64,000 nt of DNA, from positions 2,790,001-2,854,000 of the forward strand of contig NZ_CP171843.1 of NCBI RefSeq assembly GCF_048020265.1, written 5' to 3'. The notes under the pieces were generated by a model that saw only the letters and a program-made list of their open reading frames with translations, was not told the origin of the DNA and did no database searches. Within the stretch, counting starts at the first letter, position 1; every line of letters starts with the position of its first letter. Below are positions 16,962-24,135 of the stretch, piece after piece. Position numbers and translations under genes: made by a program. The stretch comes from Limnohabitans_A sp048020265. Its GTDB lineage: Bacteria; Pseudomonadota; Gammaproteobacteria; Burkholderiales; Burkholderiaceae_C.

Positions 16962-18338
16962 TCACCCGCCTCGGCGCACCGTGCGTTTGTCGCGCATCGT
17001 CATGAACTCTTCGGCCGATGTCGGGTGGATGCCGATGGTGGCGTCAAAGTCGGCCTTGGTCGCCCCCAGGTTGAACGCCAGCGCCAGGCCCTGAACGATC
17101 TCGGGCGCATCCGGCCCGACCATGTGCGCACCCAACACGCGCTGGCTGGCGGTGTCGACCACCAGTTTCATCAAGGTTTTTTCGGGGCGGCCCGAGAGCG
17201 TGTGGCGCATGGGTTTGAAGCGCGATTCGTACACGTCGATCTCGCCGTACTGGGCCAGCGCCGCCTCTTCGCTCAAACCCACCGTGCCAATCGGGGGTTG
17301 GCTGAACACCGCTGACGCCACATGGCCCAGCTGCGCCGCTTGGCGCTGCGGGCCAAACAGGCTGCGGGCCACCGCACCGCCTTGCGCCAGCGCCACCGGG
17401 GTCAAGGCGATGCCTTCGGTCACATCGCCCACGGCGTAGATGTGCGACACCGCGGTTTGGCCAAAAGCGTCCACCTTGACACCTCGGCCCGGGGCTGCGC
17501 TCAAGCCCGCTGCGGCCAGGTTCAGGCCTTCGGTTTGTGGTGTGCGGCCGGTGGCGTACATCACGGCATCGAAGTGCTCTGCGCCCGTCACAGCGCCATG
17601 CAGCTGCACCGCGATCTGGCCGTCAGCCATCCGCGCAAGGGACGCGGCCTGGGTTTCGGTCAGGACGCGGATGCCCTTGCGCGCGATCTCTTCATGCAGG
17701 TGCTGCGCCACCGCGCCATCGAAGCCGCGCAGCAACTGCGCGCCCCGGTGGATCAGCGTCACTTCGGAGCCCAGACCGTTGAAGATGCCCGCAAACTCCA
17801 CCGCGATGTAACCGCCCCCCACCACCAACACACGACGTGGCAAGGTGGGCAAATCAAAGGCCTCGTTGGAGGTGATGGCGTGTTCGATGCCCAGGATGTC
17901 GGGCAAGGCGGGCGTGCCGCCCGTGGCGATCAAAATGTGGCGCGCCGTGATGCGCTGGCCATTCACGCTGAGCGTGTGCGGGTCTTCAAAACGGGCATGG
18001 CCCTGAAAAATCTGCACGCCCGAGTTCTTCAACAAGTTTTCGTAAATGCCGCTCAAGCGCGTGATCTCTTGCTCCTTGGCCGCCACCAAGCGGGGCCAAT
18101 CGAAGGAGGCCGGGGGCACGGTCCAGCCAAAACCGGCCGCGTCTTCTAGGTCTTCGGCGTAATGCGAGGCCTGCACCAACAGCTTCTTGGGCACGCAGCC
18201 CCGGATCACGCACGTGCCACCGTAGCGAAAGCCCTCGGCAATGCCCACCTTGGCCCCCAGGCTGGCCGCCACGCGCGAGGCACGCACACCGCCCGAGCCG
18301 CCACCGATCACAAAAAAGTCAAAGTCGTGTTGCTGCAT
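16962..18338 (-). CDS. gor: glutathione-disulfide reductase
   Basis: Gor reduces GSSG with NADPH and keeps the cytosolic thiol pool reduced. The protein is 458 residues. The FAD-binding motif is FFVIGGGSGGVRASR, the redox pair is in GGTCVIRGCVPKKLL (Cys-x4-Cys), the NADPH fold is VLVVGGGYIAVEFAG and the catalytic His-Glu pair lies in the C-terminal HPTSAEEF. The short glutathione-type active site separates it from lipoamide and mercuric reductases. The start was placed at 18338, directly before the FAD fold. It converges on the small membrane protein with 14 bp between the stop codons. Confidence 0.95.
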   Translation of the reverse strand: MQQHDFDFFVIGGGSGGVRASRVAASLGAKVGIAEGFRYGGTCVIRGCVPKKLLVQASHYAEDLEDAAGFGWTVPPASFDWPRLVAAKEQEITRLSGIYENLLKNSGVQIFQGHARFEDPHTLSVNGQRITARHILIATGGTPALPDILGIEHAITSNEAFDLPTLPRRVLVVGGGYIAVEFAGIFNGLGSEVTLIHRGAQLLRGFDGAVAQHLHEEIARKGIRVLTETQAASLARMADGQIAVQLHGAVTGAEHFDAVMYATGRTPQTEGLNLAAAGLSAAPGRGVKVDAFGQTAVSHIYAVGDVTEGIALTPVALAQGGAVARSLFGPQRQAAQLGHVASAVFSQPPIGTVGLSEEAALAQYGEIDVYESRFKPMRHTLSGRPEKTLMKLVVDTASQRVLGAHMVGPDAPEIVQGLALAFNLGATKADFDATIGIHPTSAEEFMTMRDKRTVRRGG

Positions 18339-18499
18339 GAGGTTCTTTCGTCCAAGATTTCGTCTGATTCTGACAGGCCACGCCATGCATCACGCGTATA
18401 CGCCCACACACTGTCAAGACCCTGAGACGAATGGTCAATTCCGAAGCGTGCTGGGCTTATACGATCACCATTCCTTCACACACACAATCCGGAGCCCCC

Positions 18500-19066
18500 A
18501 TGACCCAAGCCTTCATCCAGAACCTCAAGCCGATTGACCACGCCAGCGCACAAGGCGCGCAAAAAGCCATCCTCGACACCGCCTTGGCGCAGGTCGGCTT
18601 CATCCCCAACATGTACGCCAACATGGCCAATGCGCCTGCCGTGCTCAGCACCTACTTGCATGGTTATGCTTTGTTCCGCCAGGAGTCCGGCCTGACCGCG
18701 CCCGAGCAAGAGGTGGTGTTTTTGGCCGTGAGCCAAGCCAATGGTTGCACCTATTGCACCGCCGCGCACAGCATGATTGCAGACAAGGTCTCCAAACTCG
18801 CCCCCGACGCGCTGCAGGCCATCCGCGTAGGCCAGCCCATGGCCGACGCCAAACTGGCCGCGCTCTACGCCATGACCACCACCATGGTCAAAACCAATGG
18901 TCAACCCGATGCCGCCGCTGTGCAGGCCTTTTTGGCAGCGGGCTACAAAGAAAGCGACTTGCTCTACATCGTGCTGGCGATCTCGGTCAAGGTGCTCAGC
19001 AACTTCTCCAACCACGCCTTTGGCACCGTGGTAGACGAGCGCTTTGCAGCCTACAAAGTCGCCTGA
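18500..19066 (+). CDS. carboxymuconolactone decarboxylase / AhpD-like protein
   Basis: This 188-residue alpha-helical protein belongs to the AhpD-like family. The NGCTYCTAAH motif gives the CxxC pair plus the downstream His of alkylhydroperoxidase-type members. A GGAG ribosome-binding site lies nine bases before the ATG at 18500. These proteins reduce peroxides or quinone-like compounds and often appear with LysR or AraC regulators; the substrate here is unknown. It stands divergent from gor with a 161-bp gap, so both may answer to thiol or peroxide stress. Confidence 0.88.
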   Translation: MTQAFIQNLKPIDHASAQGAQKAILDTALAQVGFIPNMYANMANAPAVLSTYLHGYALFRQESGLTAPEQEVVFLAVSQANGCTYCTAAHSMIADKVSKLAPDALQAIRVGQPMADAKLAALYAMTTTMVKTNGQPDAAAVQAFLAAGYKESDLLYIVLAISVKVLSNFSNHAFGTVVDERFAAYKVA

Positions 19067-19152
19067 CACCCGTCAAATCAACCGTCACTTTAGGCGCAGG
19101 CCTTGGCGCAGACATCCTCGACAATGTGCATCCTTCACCGGATTTTTGCCGC

Positions 19153-19461
19153 ATGACGCCCTCGCACGTTCCCGAACAATTTGACCGCACCATGGGCTGC
19201 ACCGCGGCCGAGCTGATCAGCTGGTTGCCGCGCTCCTTGCCGGATGCCCAGCTGGCGGTGGACGCGGAACAGGGCCGCTGTGTGGCGACCTGGTCTGAGG
19301 GCTCGCTCAGTTTGCAGTGGTCACCCTTGCCCGATCGCTGCATCGCGCTGCTGCGCATTCCGCAGTTGCAGGTGCATTTTGCGTTTCAGGGGCTGGACGA
19401 TGCGGCGCGTTACGCACGGCAAAAATTCTTTGATCTACACACCCACCGAGGAGGCGGTTAA
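19153..19461 (+). CDS. hypothetical protein, 102 aa
   Basis: I cannot name this family. The protein is 102 residues, soluble, without signal peptide, and ends in a Gly-rich tail after FFDLHTHRGGG. The C-terminal half (LPDRCIALLRIPQLQVHFAFQG) reads like a small beta-strand domain. Its stop is three bases before the start of the dehalogenase-like gene, so the pair is probably co-transcribed, and it looks like a conserved short protein of Burkholderiales. Codon use matches the neighbours, which argues that it is real. Confidence 0.6.
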   Translation: MTPSHVPEQFDRTMGCTAAELISWLPRSLPDAQLAVDAEQGRCVATWSEGSLSLQWSPLPDRCIALLRIPQLQVHFAFQGLDDAARYARQKFFDLHTHRGGG

Positions 19462-19464
19462 GCC

Positions 19465-20154
19465 ATGGCTATCCAGTTAGTGGTGTTCGATGCCTACGGC
19501 ACACTGTTCGATGTGTATTCGATCGGCGCCTTGGCCGAAAAGCTGTACCCCGGCCAGGGCGCGGCCCTGTCGGTGTTGTGGCGCGACAAACAAATCGAGT
19601 ACACGCGCCTGATCTCGCTGAGTGACCCCAACCCCCAAGGCAGTCGGTATTACCAATCGTTTTGGGACATCACACGCGCGTCGCTGCGCTACGCGCTGGC
19701 GCGTTTGGGCCTGGCGCACACGCCCACCCACGAAGACGCGCTGATGGCGCAATACGCCGAACTCACGGCCTTCCCGGAAAACCTGGGTGTGCTACAGGCC
19801 CTGCGCCAACGTGGCATCGCCACTGCGATTTTGTCCAATGGCAGCCCCGAGATGCTGCAGTCGGCTGTGCGCAGTGCGGGCATGGCCGAGTTTCTCGACG
19901 CGGTGTTATCGGTGGACAGCGTGCGCCAGTTCAAGACCACACCCACGAGCTACCAGTTGGTGCAGGACCGCTTGGGCTTTGCACCCGCTGATGTGTTGTT
20001 CGTTTCCAGCAACGCCTGGGACGCACTGGGCGCCACCTGGTTTGGCTTCACCACCCTGTGGGTCAACCGCCAGGGCCTGCCACCCGAGGCGATGGGCCCG
20101 GCACCGCACCATACGGGACGCGACTTGACCGAGGTGCTGAAAGTGCTGGCCTAG
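19465..20154 (+). CDS. haloacid dehalogenase type II
   Basis: This is a 229-residue HAD-superfamily hydrolase of the L-2-haloacid dehalogenase subgroup. The nucleophile Asp sits in VFDAYGTLFDVYS, the motif II Ser/Asn in ILSNGSPEML, the Lys in VRQFKTTPTSYQL and the acidic motif in FVSSNAWDALGATWFG. Type II enzymes release halide from 2-haloalkanoic acids in the cytoplasm, but many annotated members act on other substrates. It overlaps nothing and ends 51 bp before the convergent chemoreceptor gene. Confidence 0.9.
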   Translation: MAIQLVVFDAYGTLFDVYSIGALAEKLYPGQGAALSVLWRDKQIEYTRLISLSDPNPQGSRYYQSFWDITRASLRYALARLGLAHTPTHEDALMAQYAELTAFPENLGVLQALRQRGIATAILSNGSPEMLQSAVRSAGMAEFLDAVLSVDSVRQFKTTPTSYQLVQDRLGFAPADVLFVSSNAWDALGATWFGFTTLWVNRQGLPPEAMGPAPHHTGRDLTEVLKVLA

Positions 20155-20205
20155 GCGGCCAGGCAAGTTCAGCTGCCGCGGATGCCCGGCAGACAAATCG
20201 CACGC

Positions 20206-22161
20206 TCAGAAAGCAAATTTAGCGACTTCTTTTCGTGTGCTGTCGGCAATGCTGGCCAGCTCAAAAGAGGTGCTGCTCAGCTCCTCTGAAGCACTGGTGT
20301 TGCTGCGCGCGATCTGATCGAGTTGGCTCACATTGGCTTCGATTTCGTGCACAGCGCTGCTTTGCTGTTCGACCGCAGCAGCAATTCTTTGCAGCATGCC
20401 GTTGGTCTTGGTGGCACCGCTTTCGATCAGGCTCATGTCACTGCCCACCGCCGTGACGGACTCTACGGCCATGACCGCATCGGCCACGGCCTGTTTGACG
20501 AGTACCGCAATTTCTTTGGCACTGGCTGCGCTGCTGATCGCCAGTTTGCCCACCTCATCGGCCACCACCGCAAAGCCCCGTCCGTTTTCTCCGGCACGCG
20601 CAGCCTCAATGGCCGCATTCAAGCTGAGCAAATTGGTACGGTAGGCAATGTTTTCAATCACTTCAGAAATCTTGTTGATCTTTTTGGAGTTGACTGAAAT
20701 GTTGTCCACCACCGCCATCATGTTCTGAATTTTTTCCTTGCCGCTGCGCACTCTCTTGACGGAGTCTTGAGATTCCTGGCTGGCCAGCTCGGTGTTTTCA
20801 GCCACATCGGCAATGGACTGAGCCGCCATGCTCAACGCCGTAGAAACCTGGCCAATCGAATTGCTCTGGTTCTGGGCGCCCTGTGAAATTTGCTCGGTGG
20901 CTTGGCGGGTTTGCGCGGCCTGAACGGCAAGCAGCTCACTGCCTTGACGCACTGTCTTGAGGGTCTGGGCCATGGCCGTCAAGGACGTGTTGATGTGGTT
21001 TTTCAATTGCGCCAAATCCCCACGCGCTTCGGCATGAACTTTGCGATGGAGCTGCCCCTCGGCGACCCCAGCCATCACCGCCCCCACATCGGACATCATG
21101 CTGTTCAACGCATCCATGGACAGCATGGCCTGATCCAGCGTTTGCTGGAACTCTCCACTGAGTTGGGCCTGGCTGTCGAACTTGAAGTTGCCATCAAACA
21201 GCGCCTGCATGGCTTGTCTGAGCGCCTGCATGGTGGTCTGCATGCTGTCTGCACTGGCATTCACCGCGTTTTTCAGCGTGTTCAGATCGCCCACCAAGTT
21301 GGCTTCTACGCGATGCCCAAATTCGCCCGCCGACATCGCCGTGACCACCGATCCGACTTCACTCAGCGCGCCTTGCTGCACGCCCAACAGGCGATTGAAT
21401 GCCTTGACTGTCTGGGTCACTTCATCACGCCCCGAGACGTTGGCGCTGCGCAAACCGAAGTCCGAGGTTTTTTCGACTTGCACCATCAGAGCTTCCAACT
21501 CCCCCAGCGGGCGCGTGACCGAACGGGTAATCAAAATACCGATGACCAAAGCCAGCACCAAGGAGGCCGACGAAATCACCAGCATGTAGAAGTAGCCTGT
21601 GGCCGCACTCGCTTCAGCGTGCGCGGCAAAATCATCAATCGATTTCTTTTCAAGTTCGGTGAAGGCCTCAATGCTGTGCAAATACCTGTTCTGCGGCTCA
21701 AGCATTTCACGCACCAGGTATTGACGCCCCTTGTCTTGTTGCCCTTTTTTGATCATCTCGATCAGGGCATGCTCATGCACCAAAAAGACTTGGTGCGCAT
21801 CCAGAATTTCTTTCAGCGCTTTAGAGCCCTCCGTGGTGTGCACGGTTTGTTCCAGAGCCGCCAGAGCACGCGCAACAAGCGGCTTGGAGTCTTCGATTTT
21901 TTCAAGCTCCTTGTCGATGGCCTCGTCATTGGGCGAAATCAAGGCAGTGCGCACAGCGCGTGACTGGCGATTGACCTCGTTCTCGATGGTTTGTGACAGT
22001 TGCAGCTTGACCAAGCGGTCCTGAACAATCATGCGCGTGTCTTTCGTGACCTCAGACAATTCCACCATGCCCACCACGGTCACCCCCGCCAACAGGGCAA
22101 TGATGATCATGAAAGCCGCCGCCAACCGCGTGCCGATACGGAAATTTTGCAAAATCATCAT
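20206..22161 (-). CDS. methyl-accepting chemotaxis protein
   Basis: This is a 651-residue chemoreceptor. TM1 is about residues 12-32, a four-helix-bundle-like periplasmic ligand domain runs to about 190, and TM2 follows (FYMLVISSASLVLALVIGIL). A HAMP domain and additional HAMP-like helical region (about 210-400) lead into the signalling domain, whose hairpin tip is IENIAYRTNLLSLNAAIEAARAG then GRGFAVVADEVGKLA. No CheB/CheR tail pentapeptide is seen; the protein ends EVAKFAF. The start is MMIL, with the second Met also possible. It is an orphan receptor here; the ligand is not inferable. Confidence 0.93.
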   Translation of the reverse strand: MMILQNFRIGTRLAAAFMIIIALLAGVTVVGMVELSEVTKDTRMIVQDRLVKLQLSQTIENEVNRQSRAVRTALISPNDEAIDKELEKIEDSKPLVARALAALEQTVHTTEGSKALKEILDAHQVFLVHEHALIEMIKKGQQDKGRQYLVREMLEPQNRYLHSIEAFTELEKKSIDDFAAHAEASAATGYFYMLVISSASLVLALVIGILITRSVTRPLGELEALMVQVEKTSDFGLRSANVSGRDEVTQTVKAFNRLLGVQQGALSEVGSVVTAMSAGEFGHRVEANLVGDLNTLKNAVNASADSMQTTMQALRQAMQALFDGNFKFDSQAQLSGEFQQTLDQAMLSMDALNSMMSDVGAVMAGVAEGQLHRKVHAEARGDLAQLKNHINTSLTAMAQTLKTVRQGSELLAVQAAQTRQATEQISQGAQNQSNSIGQVSTALSMAAQSIADVAENTELASQESQDSVKRVRSGKEKIQNMMAVVDNISVNSKKINKISEVIENIAYRTNLLSLNAAIEAARAGENGRGFAVVADEVGKLAISSAASAKEIAVLVKQAVADAVMAVESVTAVGSDMSLIESGATKTNGMLQRIAAAVEQQSSAVHEIEANVSQLDQIARSNTSASEELSSTSFELASIADSTRKEVAKFAF

Positions 22162-22495
22162 TTCAATTGGTTTCTTTCTTAAATGCCTATTTTTATTAAT
22201 TGATTTTAAACAAGTGACTTTGCTTGTTCTAGCACGCTGTGTTGGTTTTTATGAAATTAAAATCATTATTATTAGATCAAATCAATAAATTCAATCAAAA
22301 ATAAGGCGCCTCTGTGGGGCATGGCGACATCTGGGCAACTGCTTTTGAGGACTCTGAAGCGGCCCACTGCATACCCTGGAGGCGTCCCGTGTCCCTGCAA
22401 CCAGGTATTGCGCCAACGACATCTCAAGATTCTTCGCCCATTGCCGATGTATGGATGTGGTTTTCTGTTTTAAATGCACTGTCCGTGGACTGTTG
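22162..22495. other. AT-rich intergenic region (334 bp)
   Basis: This gap separates the divergent chemoreceptor and RcnB-like genes. The left 140 bp are strongly AT-rich and include a dyad AACAAG (22209-22214) / CTTGTT (22223-22228), so promoters for both genes are likely here. The right part is of average composition. I saw no coding signal, tRNA or recognisable riboswitch in it. Confidence 0.5.
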
Positions 22496-23362
22496 ATGAA
22501 AAACTGGCGTCTTTCCCTGCTCGGCTTGGTCACGGCCATGCTGGCTTTCCATTTCCCGGCCCAGGCCCAGGCCCGGGCAGGCGGATGCCTGGTCGCCGAA
22601 TTCAGGTCCCTGGCTTTGCTCACCCACGATGTGGCCGAGCGCATCACCAAAGTGAACGCCTGGCTGAAGCAAAAAGGCCCGCGCTGCACGCAAGCGCAGC
22701 TGGCCGCCATTGCCTCCAACCGCGCCACATGGCTGGGCACGGCCGACACGATTGAAGTGGCGGGCAACGTAGACGGTTTGATCGAAGCCAAAATTGCCAA
22801 CGATCCCGAGCTGATGGCCGCCATGTACACCTCCAAAGGCAAGGAAGCCCGCGCCTCTGTGGAGGTCACGCAACCACCGCCCGCTCCGGCGCCGGTGGTG
22901 GCCGCGCCAGCCCCTCTCCCAGGCCCCGCCGCCTCAGGCAACAACATGGTGCAGCCGGTCATCGTGCAAGCGCCCATGACCGCCCCAACAGACAAGCCCG
23001 AAGTACCCGACGCCTTTTTTGGTCGCCGGCAAAAAGCCCAGCTTCTGGAGTACTACGAAGAGAACCGAGGACCTGGCGAATGCCCAAGAGGCATGGTCAA
23101 GCGTGGCGACAAGTGTGAATCCAGGATCAAAGAGCGGGATTGGAAACTTCGCCAGCCACTGCCCAGCTCTGAAAAACCCGAAGACTTGCCCACACCACTT
23201 TTGGTCAAGCTGGGTCCGCCCGCACCCGATCACCAATACAAACGGGTCGGCTTCGACATCTTGTTGTTGAAGGGGCCGCAGAACATCGTGACGGACGCGG
23301 TGCTCGATCTCGGGGGCATCCAAGCCAAAGAAGACAAGAAAGAGGAGCCAGCGAAAAGCTGA
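22496..23362 (+). CDS. exported protein with RcnB/CigR-like C-terminal domain
   Basis: This is a 288-residue secreted protein. A signal peptide (MKNWRLSLLGLVTAMLAFHF..., cleavage after AQA) precedes an all-helical domain, a Pro/Ala-rich linker around residues 125-160, and a C-terminal domain with WKLRQPLP and a distal GFDILLL followed by IVTDAVLDLGG. That pattern fits the RcnB (nickel/cobalt homeostasis) and CigR periplasmic domain. Four cysteines (GGCLV, PRCTQ, GECPRG, DKCES) could pair in the periplasm. The role is unknown and the RcnB assignment rests on the C-terminal pattern only. The ATG at 22496 starts the signal peptide directly. Confidence 0.6.
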   Translation: MKNWRLSLLGLVTAMLAFHFPAQAQARAGGCLVAEFRSLALLTHDVAERITKVNAWLKQKGPRCTQAQLAAIASNRATWLGTADTIEVAGNVDGLIEAKIANDPELMAAMYTSKGKEARASVEVTQPPPAPAPVVAAPAPLPGPAASGNNMVQPVIVQAPMTAPTDKPEVPDAFFGRRQKAQLLEYYEENRGPGECPRGMVKRGDKCESRIKERDWKLRQPLPSSEKPEDLPTPLLVKLGPPAPDHQYKRVGFDILLLKGPQNIVTDAVLDLGGIQAKEDKKEEPAKS

Positions 23363-23380
23363 CCGCTTGGGCTCCTCTTT
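23339..23380. terminator. bidirectional rho-independent terminator spanning two stop codons
   Basis: AAAGAGGAGCC (23339-23349) and GGCTCCTCTTT (23370-23380) are perfect 11-bp arms with A and T runs at the outer ends. The interior can extend the stem (AGCG with CGCT). The hairpin includes the last codons of the RcnB-like gene and abuts the stop of the convergent DUF3047 gene, so it can end transcription from both sides. Confidence 0.8.
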
Positions 23381-24135
23381 CAACGGGCCCAGTCCAACCC
23401 CTTGATCCAGCCCAGACTCTGACCACCTGTGTTGTCGCTGTCCGCACCGATCAACACCGCGCGCACTTTGGGCAAAGAGGCGCCGACAGAGGACTCGTCT
23501 GCGAACAAGCTTCTAAAGTCGGCTGCCACGTCACGGGTCTCGCTGAGCCACTGAGCCAGGGGCGCGTCCTTGCCTTGCAGCGTGATGAAGCGCACACGTT
23601 GGGTGTAGGGGTTCGGACCCTGCAGGCCCGCGGGATAGGTGCTGTCCCACACGTAACAAAGCGTCGCTGCAGGCAGATCTTCGCCGCTGAGACTGCGGGC
23701 AATGCGCAGCACGGTGCGATCCACAAACGACACGCGATCGAGCGGATGGTCAAACATGACGCACACCTTGATCGCGGCATCGTCACCGGCTTTGGTCAAG
23801 ATATCGGGCACGCCTTTGCCACCGGTGAGCGGTTGATCCAGCCGCCAGCGCCATTGCAAACGGCCTGCAGCGACTTTGGGCAAATCGTGTACCCAGGTGC
23901 CATAGGAAGCGCGGGTGCTGACTTTGAGCGCCCGTTCGCCTTGGACATCGGCCAACTCGAAGCGCGTGGGCGGGATGTCGGCTTTGGATTTGGGAAAGCC
24001 CACAAAACGCCAGGTGCTGGCCGTTGCACCATCGGACGGCACCAAAGGCGCGAGGCTTTGTGCGATGGCGGATGCGGACAGCCAGGCCATGCCCAGCACC
24101 AGCAGGACCAAGGCGGATTTGCGCAGTGCGTTCAT
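23380..24135 (-). CDS. DUF3047 domain-containing protein
   Basis: This is a 251-residue protein with a signal peptide (MNALRKSALVLLVLGMAWLS..., cleavage near AIA-QS) followed by a DUF3047 beta-rich domain. Features include LQWRWRLDQPL, a DDAAIKVCVMFDHP strand and LCYVWDSTYPAG, with a final IGADSDNTGGQSLGWIKG. DUF3047 proteins are periplasmic or secreted and of unknown function. Its ATG overlaps the TGA of the upstream flavin reductase (ATGA), so it is translationally coupled to that gene and may serve the same process. Confidence 0.82.
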   Translation of the reverse strand: MNALRKSALVLLVLGMAWLSASAIAQSLAPLVPSDGATASTWRFVGFPKSKADIPPTRFELADVQGERALKVSTRASYGTWVHDLPKVAAGRLQWRWRLDQPLTGGKGVPDILTKAGDDAAIKVCVMFDHPLDRVSFVDRTVLRIARSLSGEDLPAATLCYVWDSTYPAGLQGPNPYTQRVRFITLQGKDAPLAQWLSETRDVAADFRSLFADESSVGASLPKVRAVLIGADSDNTGGQSLGWIKGLDWAR

